DNA of 64,000 bases from Paracoccaceae bacterium (GCA_030697175.1 JAUYQR010000011.1:124001-188000), one strand, 5' to 3'; counted from the first letter of the stretch, positions 26,669 through 37,450 are shown. A program made the numbers and translations. The notes: a model not told the origin generated them from the letters alone.

Positions 26669-27307
26669 ATGCGCCTTCTCCTCGCCCTCTGGCTTCTCGC
26701 CACACCCGCCCTTGCCGAAACCACCGGCCCGGTCGCCGACCTCGTCACCGCGCACCGGCTTTACGCCGAGGCCATGCAATCCGCCGACACCACCGCGCTT
26801 CTCTCCGCCATCCGCCTTGCCCGCCCCATCGCCATCCGCCCCGCCCCCGGCTGGACGGTCGAAACCTCCGCCGCTCCGCAACCAGACGAGCCGCAGGGCG
26901 CGCCCGCCCCCGCCAACCCGGCCAGCCCCGAGACCCTGGCCATCGCCCTCGCCTTCGCCGGCGAAGACCCCACCCTGCAAGACCTCGTCTACGACCTCGA
27001 CATCCAAAGCCCCGCCCAGCCAACCGCAACCATCACCGCCGCCGCCTCTACGCTCGGTGCGGGCCAGACCGACACCTGGCGCATCGCCCTTTTCGGGATG
27101 AGCGCGGCCACCCTTGCCGTGATCGGCGATGGCGACACCCCCCTCACTCTGTCCGTCACCGACGAAACCGGCACCCCCATCTGCGCCAGCCCCGCCGCCC
27201 CGCTGCCCGATCCCTGCGGCTTCACGCCCCAGCGCAACGGGTTCTTCACGATCACGGTCACCAATCAGGGCACCGTGACGAACAGCTACCAACTTGTCGC
27301 CAACTGA
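26669..27307 (+). CDS. Secreted hypothetical protein with PPC-like C-terminal domain
   Basis: A 212-aa protein with a clear signal peptide (LLLALWLLATPALA, cleavage before ETT). The middle is Pro/Ala-rich. The last 90 residues look like a beta-sandwich: TDTWRIALFGMSAATLAVIG, PLTLSVTDETGTPIC and GFFTITVTNQGTVTNSYQLV. This pattern is similar to pre-peptidase C-terminal (PPC) domains of secreted proteins. Two Cys residues in that domain may form a disulfide. I do not recognise a specific family; the location is likely the periplasm. Confidence 0.7.
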   Translation: MRLLLALWLLATPALAETTGPVADLVTAHRLYAEAMQSADTTALLSAIRLARPIAIRPAPGWTVETSAAPQPDEPQGAPAPANPASPETLAIALAFAGEDPTLQDLVYDLDIQSPAQPTATITAAASTLGAGQTDTWRIALFGMSAATLAVIGDGDTPLTLSVTDETGTPICASPAAPLPDPCGFTPQRNGFFTITVTNQGTVTNSYQLVAN

Positions 27308-27322
27308 CTGAAACCATGGGTT

Positions 27323-27356
27323 TGCTGCGCAGCATCTTCCGGCGCGCTGCGCAGCA
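27323..27356. terminator. Hairpin between convergent genes
   Basis: Perfect 11-bp stem TGCTGCGCAGC / GCTGCGCAGCA with a 12-nt loop, flanked by GTTT on the left and CAAAC on the right. Each arm contains the self-palindrome GCTGCGCAGC. It lies in the 88-nt gap between the secreted protein gene and the MFS gene and could terminate in both directions. Confidence 0.6.
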
Positions 27357-27395
27357 CAAACGCGGGTATCGGGGGCAGGGATCGGGTCTGTCGCG

Positions 27396-28592
27396 TTATC
27401 CGCGCCTTTGGTCCGCCGCCCACAGCCACCCTGCCCCGATCACCGAAACCGCCGCCCCCAGCGCCGCCACCGTGCCATATCCCGCCACCAGCGTCCCGGC
27501 ACCAAAACACAGCGCCGCGATCACGTCCCCCGCCAAGCGCTGCACCGCCATCAGCGATGATCCCGCCCCCGGCCGGTCAGCCAGCAGGTCCTGCAGATAG
27601 GCGATCGGCACCGTCAGCGTCACCGCCCCGCCAATCGCCGCCGGCAAGACCAGCGCCCAGACCCACGCGCTTGCCGCCAGCACCGGCAGCAACGCCACAT
27701 GCACCGCATAAAGCGACGCGCCGGCAAAGATCATCGCCGTCCGGTTCCAACCCTTTGAAATCGACGGCAGGATCAGCATGAACGGCACCTCCAGCCCCGC
27801 CACCAACCCCACATAGAGCGCCACATCAGCCGTCCCGCGCCCGACCTCCGCCACCATCAACAGCGAGATCAGCGCGATGTAGATCGTTCCCGCTGCCGTC
27901 ACCGCGCCCAAGGCCAGCACCCTGACCGCCAGCGCCGGATGCGCCATTTCGGCCAAGGCCGCGCGAAAGCTCAGGCCGCTTGGCCGGTCCTGCCACGCCG
28001 TTGCGCCATCCACCGGCCAATACCGCGCCACCACGGCCAGCATCCCGCCCGACAAGAGCATCCCCACCGGAAAGATCGCCGCCAACGGCATGCCCTGCGA
28101 AAACGCCAGCGACCACAGCGGCAGCACCACCACAAAGGGCAGCGCAAACAGCGCCCGGATCACCGCCATGATCCCGTCGCGCTCGGCCTCTGCGTAGCGC
28201 GTCGCAGCCAGCCGGGCCAGCGCGAACACCTGCCCGAACACCGACGATGACAACGGCACCAGCACCGCCCCCGCCAGCACGAACACCAAAGGCCCCGGCA
28301 CCACCGTCATCAGCGCCATCCCGGTCACAAGGCAGGTGACCGACAGCATCGCGATCTGCCGCCGGTTCGCCGTCTGGTCCGCCCGTATCCCAGCCCCGAC
28401 CGAGGCCGTCACACTCAGCACCGACGCCAGCGTCAGAAGCACCGCAAACCCGATGTCGCCAAACCCGTAGGTCTTGACCGCAAGCGTTGAAAAATACGGG
28501 CCAAAGCTGCTGACCACAGCCCCGTGCAACGCAATGACAACACCCGCAGTCCGCAGCGCGGGGTCTTTCAGGACAATCTGGATGGACCGCAT
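27396..28592 (-). CDS. Major facilitator superfamily transporter (sugar-efflux-like)
   Basis: A 398-aa integral membrane carrier with about 12 hydrophobic helices. The central loop RYAEAERDGIMAVIRALFAL and the half-repeat layout resemble SET-type sugar efflux transporters (SetA/SetB), but the similarity is by eye and the substrate is unknown. The ATG at 28592 is the first that begins close to the first helix. It lies 48 nt downstream of the FAD-oxidase gene region but is transcribed from its own start; both are on the minus strand and no terminator is obvious between them. Confidence 0.82.
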   Translation of the reverse strand: MRSIQIVLKDPALRTAGVVIALHGAVVSSFGPYFSTLAVKTYGFGDIGFAVLLTLASVLSVTASVGAGIRADQTANRRQIAMLSVTCLVTGMALMTVVPGPLVFVLAGAVLVPLSSSVFGQVFALARLAATRYAEAERDGIMAVIRALFALPFVVVLPLWSLAFSQGMPLAAIFPVGMLLSGGMLAVVARYWPVDGATAWQDRPSGLSFRAALAEMAHPALAVRVLALGAVTAAGTIYIALISLLMVAEVGRGTADVALYVGLVAGLEVPFMLILPSISKGWNRTAMIFAGASLYAVHVALLPVLAASAWVWALVLPAAIGGAVTLTVPIAYLQDLLADRPGAGSSLMAVQRLAGDVIAALCFGAGTLVAGYGTVAALGAAVSVIGAGWLWAADQRRG

Positions 28593-28640
28593 GGCGCAAT
28601 GGCTACCGCTTGGCCACGGCGGGCACAAGCCACCCCGCCG

Positions 28641-30053
28641 TCAGCCCGGAATGACCTTGCCGGGGTTCATCCGCCCCTCCGGATCAAGCGCCGCCCTGAT
28701 CGCCCGCATCACATCCAGCGCCACCGCATCCTTGCGCCGCGCCATCGAGTTCAGCTTGGAAAGCCCCACCCCATGCTCGGCTGAAAAGCTGCCGCCAAGG
28801 TCCGCCACCACGTCCTCGACAGTTTCCATCACCCTGTCATTCAGGCCTGGATCGTCGCGCGTCGGAAAGGCGGTGAAATGCAGGTTGCCGTCGCCCAGAT
28901 GCGCCACCGTCAGACTTGTGGCGCCCGGGTCTACCCGTTCCAGCCGCCGCAGCACCTCATCCAGAAACGCCTCCACCTTGTCCAAGGGCAGGCACACGTC
29001 GGTGTCCACCTTCGGATTGATTCCAACCGTGATCTCCGCGGCCGCCTCGCGCCGCGCCCACATCACGCGCCGCTGCGCCTCGTTCTGCGCCACCACCGCG
29101 TCGCTGATCAGCCCCGCCTCCAGCATCTCGCCCAGAATGCCTTCCAGCACGCTCACCAGCGGCACCGCGCCGGTGTCGTCCGGCGTGGCCTCGGCAGGCG
29201 CGGTCGTCGCCGCCTCGATCAGGATCGTCACCTCCGGCACATGGTCGAACGGCTGCCCCAGATCGGGCCGCACCTCGGCCAGCCGCCGCGAATAGGTCGC
29301 CGGCATGAACTCGAACGCCTCGACCCGCCCGCCCGTCGCCTCCTGCATCCGGTTCAGGAACTGCAACGCATCGCCCAGCGCCCGCGCCGCCACCGTTGCC
29401 GTGGCATGTGCGCGCGGCGCCGGCACCAGCTTCATCACCGCTGCGGTGATGATCCCCAGCGTCCCCTCGGCGCCGATGAAAAGGTTTTTCAGATCATAGC
29501 CGGAGTTGTCCTTGTGCAACGCGCTCATCAGGTTCATCACCCGCCCATCGACCAGCACAACCTCCAGCCCAAGGCACAAGCCACGGGTCGAGCCGTAGCG
29601 CAGCACGTTCGACCCGCCCGCATTGGTGGACAGGACGCCGCCCAGCATCGCCGACCCGCGCGCCCCGAACCACAGCGGGAAATACAGCCCCACCGCCTCC
29701 GCCGCCTCGTGCAGGCGGCTCAGCACCACCCCCGCTTCCGCCACCACGATCCGCGCCTCGGCCCGCAGTTCGCGGATACGGTTCATCCGCTCCAGGCTGA
29801 CCATCAGCCCGCCCTTCGTCATGGTGCCGCCAACCAGCCCGGTATTCCCGCCGACCGGCACCACCGCCAGCCCCTCGGCCGCCGCCACCCGCAGACACCC
29901 TGCGACCTCCGCCGTCGATCCAGGTCGCACCACCGCAACCGGCGCGCCCTCATACTTCCCCATCCAGTCGCGCGCATAGCGCGCCATATCCGCCCCGGTC
30001 AGCACATTCGCCGCACCGACCACCAAGCCGAGCTTTTCGATCAACCCGTTCAT
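28641..30053 (-). CDS. FAD-linked D-2-hydroxyacid dehydrogenase (GlcD / D2HGDH-like)
   Basis: Flavoenzyme oxidising a D-2-hydroxyacid such as D-lactate, glycolate or D-2-hydroxyglutarate. The PCMH FAD-binding domain has VVPVGGNTGLVGGTM and GGVLSTNAGGSNVLRYGSTR. The C-terminal FAD-oxidase domain has HLGDGNLHFTAFPTRDD (catalytic His, metal site) and SAEHGVGLSK. Length 470 aa from the ATG at 30053 fits. The preceding bases GGGACAG, 1 nt before the ATG, are the tail of dispersed element copy 4, so element and ribosome site coincide. Exact substrate is not decided by sequence. Confidence 0.88.
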   Translation of the reverse strand: MNGLIEKLGLVVGAANVLTGADMARYARDWMGKYEGAPVAVVRPGSTAEVAGCLRVAAAEGLAVVPVGGNTGLVGGTMTKGGLMVSLERMNRIRELRAEARIVVAEAGVVLSRLHEAAEAVGLYFPLWFGARGSAMLGGVLSTNAGGSNVLRYGSTRGLCLGLEVVLVDGRVMNLMSALHKDNSGYDLKNLFIGAEGTLGIITAAVMKLVPAPRAHATATVAARALGDALQFLNRMQEATGGRVEAFEFMPATYSRRLAEVRPDLGQPFDHVPEVTILIEAATTAPAEATPDDTGAVPLVSVLEGILGEMLEAGLISDAVVAQNEAQRRVMWARREAAAEITVGINPKVDTDVCLPLDKVEAFLDEVLRRLERVDPGATSLTVAHLGDGNLHFTAFPTRDDPGLNDRVMETVEDVVADLGGSFSAEHGVGLSKLNSMARRKDAVALDVMRAIRAALDPEGRMNPGKVIPG

Positions 30054-30099
30054 CTGTCCCAAAATATCCTGCGGGGGTGCGGGGGTGCAAACCCCCCGC
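30054..30099 (-). repeat. Dispersed intergenic element, copy 4
   Basis: Read on the minus strand: 7-bp stem GCGGGGG / CCCCCGC with loop GTTTGCA, then ACCCCCGCAGGATATTT and TGGGACAG, which abuts the ATG of the D-2-hydroxyacid dehydrogenase gene. It fills the 87-nt gap after tesA and is oriented with both flanking genes, so it can end tesA transcription and lead into the next gene. Confidence 0.7.
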
Positions 30100-30140
30100 T
30101 TCGCCGCCAACCTAAAGAACCACCCGCCGCAATGCCAGCG

Positions 30141-30837
30141 TCAGCCCGAAACCTGTGCCACCAGGTCCAGCACTTTCGGCCCCAACCCCTCGACGATCAG
30201 CTTCACTCCCTCCGGGTTCGGATGGATGCCATCCGCCTGCATGAACGGCGCAAAACTCGCCGGATCGCCCGCAGTGGCCCCCGCCGCCACCAGCCCGTCA
30301 AAGAAGCTGCCCGCCAGCAGCGCGCCATATTTCGCCGCCAGTTCCGGATACATCGCGTCGAACGTCGCCTTGTAGTCCGGCCCGAAGTTCCCCGGCGCCT
30401 GCATGCCCACCAACAGCACCGGCAGTTTCTTCTCCGCCGCCTTGCGCAAGATCCCCTCAAGGCTCGCCCGCGTCCCCGCCGGATCAAGGCCCCGGAGCAT
30501 GTCGTTGCCGCCCAGCGTCACGATCAGCGCGTCCACATCCGGCCCCAGCGCCCAGTCCACCCGCGCCAGCCCCCCGGCCGAGGTATCGCCAGACACCCCC
30601 GCATTCTGCACCACCACATCGGCGCCCCTGGCGCGCAGCCAGGCCTGCAACTGCGGCACCAACCCGTCTGCCTGATTTTCCAGCCCGTATCCCGCCGTCA
30701 GGCTGTCACCCAATGCCACGATCGTGACAGGCTCGGCGAAAACCGAACTTGACAGTGCAAAGATCACAACAACAGCATTGCGAACCCACGCAACCGCGCC
30801 ATATGCCTTTCCAGACACGGCCTTAAGGACAGCACCC

Positions 30838-30839
<2 letters not shown>
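30141..30839 (-). CDS. tesA: Periplasmic arylesterase / lysophospholipase L1 (TesA, SGNH hydrolase)
   Basis: Multifunctional thioesterase/esterase. The SGNH blocks are all present: IVALGDSLTAGYGL (Ser nucleophile), GVSGDTSAGGLARVDW, TLGGNDMLRGLDP (Gly/Asn oxyanion) and ADGIHPNPEG (catalytic Asp-x-x-His). The N-terminus contains a hydrophobic export signal (AVVVIFALSSSVFA). The only in-frame ATG giving it is at 30839, which overlaps by two bases the divergent ATG of the ybbA-type gene. tesA divergent from ybbA-ybbP is also the order in E. coli, so the pairing is ancient. Length is 232 aa. Confidence 0.9.
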
Positions 30840-31550
<711 letters not shown>

Positions 31551-31554
<4 letters not shown>

Positions 31555-34052
31555 GCCTCGCCCTCCGCATCGCGCGCCGCGAACTTCGGGGCGGCCTGAA
31601 GGGCTTTCGCATCTTCCTCCTCTGCCTCGCCTTGGGCGTCGCGGCCATCGCCGCCGTCGGCACCCTGCGCGCCGCCATCCAGTCCGGGCTCGAGGATCAG
31701 GGCGCCGTCCTTCTGGGCGGCGACGCGCAGATGGAGTTCACCTACCGCTTCGCCGATGCCCAAGAACTGGCCTACATGGACCGCATCGCCACCCGCCGCT
31801 CCGAGGTGGTCGATTTCCGCTCGATGGCGGTGATCGAAGGCGACTCGGCGCTGACGCAGATCAAGGCCGTCGACGCCAACTATCCCCTCTACGGCGCCGT
31901 CACCCTTGACCCGGCGATCCCCCTTGCCGACGCCCTCGCCACCGCCGACGGCCTCCCCGGCGCGGTCCTTGACCCCGTCCTGATCTCGCGCCTCTCGCTC
32001 AAGATCGGCGACACCTTCACCCTCGGCACGCAACAATTCCGCCTGACCGCCGCCCTCCTGCGCGAACCCGACAGCACCGGCGGCTTCACCCTCGGCCCCC
32101 GCACCCTCATCCGCACCAAGGCGCTGGCCCAATCCGGCCTCCTCGCCCCCGGTTCGCTCTACGAGACCGAATACCGCCTCGCCCTCCCCCCTGGCACCGA
32201 TCTTGAAACCCTCAAGACAACCACCGAAAACACCTTCCGCAACAAGGGGATAAGCTGGTCCGACAGCCGCCGCGCCGCGCCCGGCATCGAAAACTTCGTC
32301 GACCGGATCGGCAGCTTCCTCGTCCTCGTCGGCCTTGCCGGCCTTGCGGTCGGCGGCGTCGGCATCTCGGCCGCCGTGCGCGCCTACCTCGAAGGCAAGA
32401 TCCCGACCATCGCCACCCTCAAGACCATCGGGGCCAAAGGCAGCCTGATCTTCCGCATCTACCTTGCCCAGATCCTCGCCCTCGCCCTTGTCGGCACGGC
32501 GGCAGGCCTGATCCTCGGCGCGGGCCTCCCGATGCTCCTCGCCCCGCTGATCGAGGCGCAACTGCCGTTTCCCGCCAACATCACCGTCTCGCCGATGCCG
32601 CTGGTCGAGGCTGCGTTCTACGGCCTCGTCACCGCCCTTCTCTTCACCCTCTGGCCACTTGCCCGCACCGAAAACGTCCGCGCTGCCGCCCTTTACCGCG
32701 GTGGTGAAGGCCAGCGTGGCCGCCCCCGCACCATCTACATCGCCGCCCTCGTCGGCCTCGCGGTTCTTCTGATCGGCGGTGCAGTCCTTCTCTCCGGCAT
32801 CCCTGAACTCGCCCTCGGCGCGGCCGGCGGCGTCCTCGGCTCGCTTTTCGTCCTCGCCCTTGCCGCCTGGGGCCTGCGCCGCGTCGCGCGCCGCACCGCC
32901 CACCTCGCCCGTGGCCGCGTGCCCCTGCGCCTTGCCCTCGGTTCCATTGGCGGCGCGCGGTCCGAAGCGACAAGCGTGATCCTTTCCCTCGGCCTCGGCC
33001 TTTCCGTCCTCGCCGCCGTCGGCCAGATCGACGCAAACCTCCGCACCGCCATCGACCAGGATCTGCCCGAACGCGCGCCCGCCTTCTTCTTCGTCGACAT
33101 CCAGCCCGACCAGATCGACGCCTTCCGTGCCCGGATGGACGCCGACCCCGCCGTGACCGGCCTGCAAAGCGCGGCCATGCTGCGCGGCGTCGTCACCATG
33201 ATCAACGGCAAGCCCGCCTCCGAAGTGACCGACCACTGGGTGGTGCGCGGCGACCGTGGCCTGACCTACGCCGCCACCCCGCCCGAAGGCACCAAGATCA
33301 CCGCCGGCGACTGGTGGCCCGCCGATTACGCGGGCGAGCCACAGATTTCCTTCGCGCAGGAAGAGGCGGACGAGATCGGCCTGAAACTCGGAGACAAGCT
33401 GACGGTCAACATCCTTGGCCGCGACATCACCGCCGCCATCACCTCGTTCCGCGAGGTCGATTTCTCCTCTGCCGGGATCGGCTTTGTCATCTCGATGAAC
33501 CCCGCAGCCGTCGCGGGGGCGCCGCACACCTTCATCTCCACCGTCTACGCCCCGCCCGAGGCCGAGGCCGAGATTCTGCGCGACGTCACGAAAACCTGGA
33601 CCAACATCACCGCGATCCGCATCCGCGAGGCGGTTGATCGCGTGACCGAAGCGCTTGGCGCGATAGCCACCGCCACCGCCTGGGCCGCCGCTGCAACCCT
33701 GCTGACCGGTTTCATCGTGCTGATTGGTGCGGCGGCGGCAGGTGAACGCGCCCGGGTCTACGAGGCCGCGATCCTGAAAACCCTCGGTGCCACCCGCGCC
33801 CGCATCCTGACCAGCTTTGCCCTCCGCTCCGCTCTGATGGGCGCCGCCGCTGGCACCGTGGCCGTGGTTGCCGGCGCGCTGGCAGGCTGGGCGGTGATGA
33901 CCTTCGTGATGGACGGCACCTACCGGTTCGAACCCGTCTCGGCCTTCGCGATCATCGTGGGCGGCATCCTCGCCACCCTTCTCGCCGGTCTCGCCTTCGC
34001 CTGGCGCCCCTTGGCCGCGCGTCCCGCACAGGTGCTGCGCGCGCAGGACTGA
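31551..34052 (+). CDS. ybbP: FtsX-like ABC transporter permease, YbbP-like
   Basis: A large inner-membrane permease (833 aa) with two FtsX domains. An N-terminal helix (FRIFLLCLALGVAAIAAVG) precedes a periplasmic domain of about 200 residues. Then come three helices near 255-380, two helices near 395-445, a second periplasmic domain, and a final three-helix FtsX domain ending FAWRPLAARPAQVLRAQD. This layout matches E. coli YbbP. It is translationally coupled to ybbA. A TTCAC hairpin (34061-34083) follows the stop and separates it from convergent hemC. Confidence 0.9.
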
Positions 34053-34060
34053 CCGCGGAA

Positions 34061-34083
34061 AGCGGGGGTTTCACACCCCCGCT
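34061..34083 (+). repeat. Dispersed intergenic element, copy 5 (hairpin only)
   Basis: Perfect 9-bp stem AGCGGGGGT / ACCCCCGCT with the same TTCAC loop as copies 1 and 2, but no GGGATATTT tail. It fills most of the 38-nt gap between convergent ybbP and hemC and may act as terminator. Confidence 0.7.
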
Positions 34084-34090
34084 TCGACGC

Positions 34091-35035
34091 TCAATGCCAG
34101 GCGAAGAAGCCCCTTGGCGCACGCGACAGCAACTCGTCCGCCAAGGCGCGTCCAATCTCGGCCGCGTCCGTCACCGCACCGCGCCGCTCGCCCTCGATCG
34201 CTTCCGACCCGTCAGGCCGCAGAATCTCGCCCCTCAGCCACAACTGGTCGCCCTCGATCAGCGCCAGCCCCGCGATCGGCGTCTCGCAAGACCCGTCCAG
34301 CGTGGCCAGATACCCGCGCTCCGCCGCCAGCCGCACTCCCGTAGGCCCGTCATGGATCGCGGCCAGCAGCCCCGCCACCCGCGCGTCATCTGCCCGCCGT
34401 TCCACCCCGATCGCACCCTGCGCCACCGCCGGCAGCATCTCGGTCACCTCGACCGGCCCGCGCGCCATATGGGTCATGCCCAGCCGGTTCAGCCCCGCCA
34501 TCGCAAGGAACGTCGCCACCGCCACGCCATCTTCCAGCTTTTTCATCCGGGTCTGCACGTTGCCACGAAATTCCACCAGCTTCAGGTCCGGTCGCCGCAA
34601 TCCAAGCTGCGCCCGTCGCCTGAGGCTCGATGACCCGACCACCGCACCAAGCGGCAGATCGCCAAGCGTCGCCACCGTGGGCGACACGAACGCATCCCGC
34701 ACGTCTTCGCGCGCAAGGTAGCAGTCCAGCACCAGCCCCTCCGGCTGGATCGTCGGCATGTCCTTCATCGAATGCACCGCGATGTCGATGCCGCCGGCCA
34801 GCAGCGCCTCCTCGATCTCGCGCGTGAACAACCCCTTGCCACCGATATCCTTCAGCGCCTTGTCCAGGATCTGGTCACCAAGCACCTTGATCACGCAGAT
34901 CTCGAACGCATCTTCCGGCAGCGCGAACGCCGCCATCAGACAGCGCCTGACCTCGTGCGCCTGCCACAGCGCCAGCGGCGAGCCACGGGTTCCGATCTTC
35001 AGCGGGCGGGCGGGGTGGGGCAAATCATCGCTCAT
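34091..35035 (-). CDS. hemC: Porphobilinogen deaminase (hydroxymethylbilane synthase)
   Basis: Joins four porphobilinogens into hydroxymethylbilane, the third step of tetrapyrrole synthesis. From the ATG at 35035 the protein has 314 aa, the family norm. Seen motifs: IGTRGSPLALWQAHEVR, KDIGGKGLFTREIEEALL, AVHSMKDMPT, GSSSLRRRAQL and LDGSCETPIAG, whose Cys binds the dipyrromethane cofactor. It is divergent from hemE across 94 nt containing a PpsR-type box 18 nt upstream of this start. Confidence 0.96.
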   Translation of the reverse strand: MSDDLPHPARPLKIGTRGSPLALWQAHEVRRCLMAAFALPEDAFEICVIKVLGDQILDKALKDIGGKGLFTREIEEALLAGGIDIAVHSMKDMPTIQPEGLVLDCYLAREDVRDAFVSPTVATLGDLPLGAVVGSSSLRRRAQLGLRRPDLKLVEFRGNVQTRMKKLEDGVAVATFLAMAGLNRLGMTHMARGPVEVTEMLPAVAQGAIGVERRADDARVAGLLAAIHDGPTGVRLAAERGYLATLDGSCETPIAGLALIEGDQLWLRGEILRPDGSEAIEGERRGAVTDAAEIGRALADELLSRAPRGFFAWH

Positions 35036-35052
35036 GGCGACAGGCTTACAAC

Positions 35053-35070
35053 TGTCACCTTGGCCTGACA
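35053..35070. promoter_or_regulatory. PpsR/CrtJ-type palindrome between hemC and hemE
   Basis: TGTCA-N8-TGACA fits the PpsR/CrtJ consensus TGT-N12-ACA, including the inner C and G positions. It lies in the 94-nt hemC/hemE intergenic region, just upstream of a consensus TTGACA -35 hexamer (35075-35080) facing hemE. In Rhodobacter sphaeroides hemC and hemE belong to the PpsR regulon, which supports the call. Confidence 0.7.
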
Positions 35071-35129
35071 ACTCTTGACAAGCCCGCCCCGCCAGCCGAC
35101 CCATTGGCCAAACCGAAAAAAGGCCAACC

Positions 35130-36158
35130 ATGACCAAGACCATCCTGCGCGCCCTGAAGGGCGAGGTTCTGCCCACCCCGCCGATCTGGATGATGCGTCA
35201 GGCCGGCCGCTATCTGCCGGAATACCGCGCCACCCGCGCCAAGGCCGGCGACTTCCTGTCGCTGTGCTACAACCCCGAACTGGCCGCCGAGGTCACGCTG
35301 CAACCGATCCGCCGTTACGGGTTCGACGCGGCCATCCTTTTCGCCGATATTCTCCTGCTTCCCCAGGCGCTTGGCCCGAAGCTGTGGTTCGAAACCGGCG
35401 AAGGCCCGCGGATGGAAACCACCACCACGATGGGCCAGGTCGCCAATCTGAAACCGACCGAGGCGATCCACGACACCCTGTCGCCGATCTATGAAACCGT
35501 CCGCCTCCTCGCCGCCGAACTGCCGGCCGAGACCACGCTCATCGGTTTCGCCGGCGCGCCCTGGACCGTCGCCACCTACATGATCGCGGGCAAGGGATCG
35601 AAGGATCAGGCCGCCGCCCACGCGCTGAAAGACACCGATCGCCCCACCTTCGAGGCGCTGATCGACCGGATCACCGAAGCCACCATCGACTACCTCTCCG
35701 CCCAGATCGAGGCCGGGGCCGAGGTCGTCAAACTGTTTGACAGTTGGGCCGGCAGCCTGAAAGGCCAGGATTTCCGCGATTTCGCCACCGCCCCCACCGC
35801 CCGCATCATCAGCGCGCTGAAAGCCCGCCACCCCGACACGCCGATCATCGCCTTCCCGCGCGAGGCGGGGCAGGGCTACATCGGCTTTGGCCACCAGACC
35901 GGCGCCGATTGCGTGGCGGTCGACAACTCGGTCAGCCCGGAATGGGCCGCCGCCAACGTGCAGATCGACGGCTGCGTGCAGGGCAACCTTGCGCCCGAAC
36001 ACATGGTGACCGGCGGTCAGGCGCTGGTCGCCGCCACCCAGCACGTCGTCCGCGCCTTTGCCAGGGGCCCGCACATCTTCAACCTTGGTCACGGCATCAC
36101 GCCCGACGCCAACCCCGACAACGTGCAACTGATGATCGACACGGTGCGCGGGGTCTGA
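35130..36158 (+). CDS. hemE: Uroporphyrinogen decarboxylase
   Basis: Removes four acetate carboxyls from uroporphyrinogen III to give coproporphyrinogen III, the substrate of HemF and HemN, both encoded in this window. The 342-aa protein has the N-terminal signature [19 protein letters not shown] (active-site Arg cluster), ALLFADIL-like [16 protein letters not shown] with the catalytic Asp, [14 protein letters not shown], and a closing [16 protein letters not shown]. The start is preceded by an A-rich stretch (GAAAAAAGG). Confidence 0.97.
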   Translation: MTKTILRALKGEVLPTPPIWMMRQAGRYLPEYRATRAKAGDFLSLCYNPELAAEVTLQPIRRYGFDAAILFADILLLPQALGPKLWFETGEGPRMETTTTMGQVANLKPTEAIHDTLSPIYETVRLLAAELPAETTLIGFAGAPWTVATYMIAGKGSKDQAAAHALKDTDRPTFEALIDRITEATIDYLSAQIEAGAEVVKLFDSWAGSLKGQDFRDFATAPTARIISALKARHPDTPIIAFPREAGQGYIGFGHQTGADCVAVDNSVSPEWAAANVQIDGCVQGNLAPEHMVTGGQALVAATQHVVRAFARGPHIFNLGHGITPDANPDNVQLMIDTVRGV

Positions 36159-36176
36159 CCCCCGCGCACCAGGCCC

Positions 36177-37325
36177 TCAGAACACCGTCGCGACAGATTC
36201 GCCCAGCGCCAGCGCGCCCGCGTATTGTGACTGCGGCCCGCGCTGCATCGCATGGAACCGCGCGCCCTGAATGTCGCGGAACCGCCGCTCCAGCCCGGCG
36301 GCGCGGTAGAACCCCGCCCCGCTTGCCAGTTCCATCGCCAGTTCCACCGCCCGGATCGCATGATCCGCCCCAAGCGTCTTGCCCATCATCACGTCATTGA
36401 CGGTGTCCGCCGACGGCGCATTGCGGTCTACCGCCGCAAGCATCGTCTCATGTGCCGCCTCGGCGCCGCGCAGCTCGGTCATCATCCGCCCGGCCAAGGC
36501 CCGCGTGTCATGCGTGACCGGCCGTTTCTTCGCCAGTTCCAACGCGATCCGGCATGCACTGTCGGCCACGCCAAGATAGGCCGCATAGATCAGCGGGAAT
36601 GCGATGGTCGAGATGATGTGGAACAAGGGGTGCCACTCGCCCGCCTTGCGCTTCAGCGCCACCGCGGCATCCGGCACGAACAAATCGTCCAGCACCACGT
36701 CATGCGACCCGGTGCCCCGCATCCCCAGCGTGTGCCAGGTATCCAGGATCTTCACCTCCGGCGCCTTCATCGACGCGCCGAAATGCAGCACGAATTTCTG
36801 CCCGTCCTCCTCCAGCACCGCGCCGGTCATGAACACATCCCCCGCCGCAGCACCCGAGGTAAAGATCTTGCGCCCCGAAATCCGGTAGCCGCCCTCCACC
36901 TTTCGCGCCGCGCCCGACCCGTTGATCCAGTCCGACCCACCGCTGGACAGAAGGATGATCCTTTCCGCCGCGATCCGCTTCAGCAACGGCTCCACGGCGG
37001 CAACCTTCTGATGTTTCCAGCGCCAGGCCGGAATCGCCACCTGATGCGTGTGCATCGCAAAGGCCAGCGCGGTCGATCCGCAGGCCCGTGCCAGCACCCG
37101 CAGCATCGCCGCCAACTCGCGCACCTCTGCGCCACCGCCCCCCAGTTCCTTCGGCACGCCCGCCGCGACCAGCCCCGCGCCCTTCAGCAGCGCGTAATTC
37201 TCGGCCACAAAGCGGTCTTCGGCATCCGCTTCCGCCGCCCCGGCCGCGATCTGCTCGCTCAGGCCCTCGGCAATCGCGACCGCGTCAAGAATCGCCCCGA
37301 CCGGTCGTTCTGCTGTCAATGTCAT
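36177..37325 (-). CDS. Acyl-CoA dehydrogenase-family flavoprotein
   Basis: A 382-aa member of the acyl-CoA dehydrogenase / flavin-dependent monooxygenase superfamily. Recognisable parts are the N-terminal helices with VPKELGGGGAEVREL, the flavin-binding strand domain (SGRKIFTSGAAAGDVFMTG, WHTLGMRGTGSHDVVLDDLFVP) and the C-terminal helical bundle. The usual catalytic Glu of true acyl-CoA dehydrogenases is not evident, so it could be a DszC/SfnB-like oxygenase or a dehydrogenase of unknown substrate. It is divergent from an HxlR regulator over 125 nt, which probably controls it. Confidence 0.8.
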   Translation of the reverse strand: MTLTAERPVGAILDAVAIAEGLSEQIAAGAAEADAEDRFVAENYALLKGAGLVAAGVPKELGGGGAEVRELAAMLRVLARACGSTALAFAMHTHQVAIPAWRWKHQKVAAVEPLLKRIAAERIILLSSGGSDWINGSGAARKVEGGYRISGRKIFTSGAAAGDVFMTGAVLEEDGQKFVLHFGASMKAPEVKILDTWHTLGMRGTGSHDVVLDDLFVPDAAVALKRKAGEWHPLFHIISTIAFPLIYAAYLGVADSACRIALELAKKRPVTHDTRALAGRMMTELRGAEAAHETMLAAVDRNAPSADTVNDVMMGKTLGADHAIRAVELAMELASGAGFYRAAGLERRFRDIQGARFHAMQRGPQSQYAGALALGESVATVF

Positions 37326-37381
37326 GGCTGCACTCCTTTCTGGAATACCCCCATCTTCCCGCAAACCGCCCCGGTCCGGCC

Positions 37382-37398
37382 AGTCCATGAACTGTACT
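37382..37398. promoter_or_regulatory. Imperfect palindrome in the divergent promoter region, candidate HxlR operator
   Basis: AGTCCA-N5-TGTACT is an inverted repeat with 5 of 6 matching pairs, centred between the acyl-CoA dehydrogenase-like gene and the HxlR gene. HxlR regulators often bind such sites beside their own gene. Weak evidence. Confidence 0.3.
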
Positions 37399-37450
37399 AG
37401 GGCGCAGGGCGCTGCGGTGGTAGGGTAGGACATCGCAGAAGGATCGCGCC

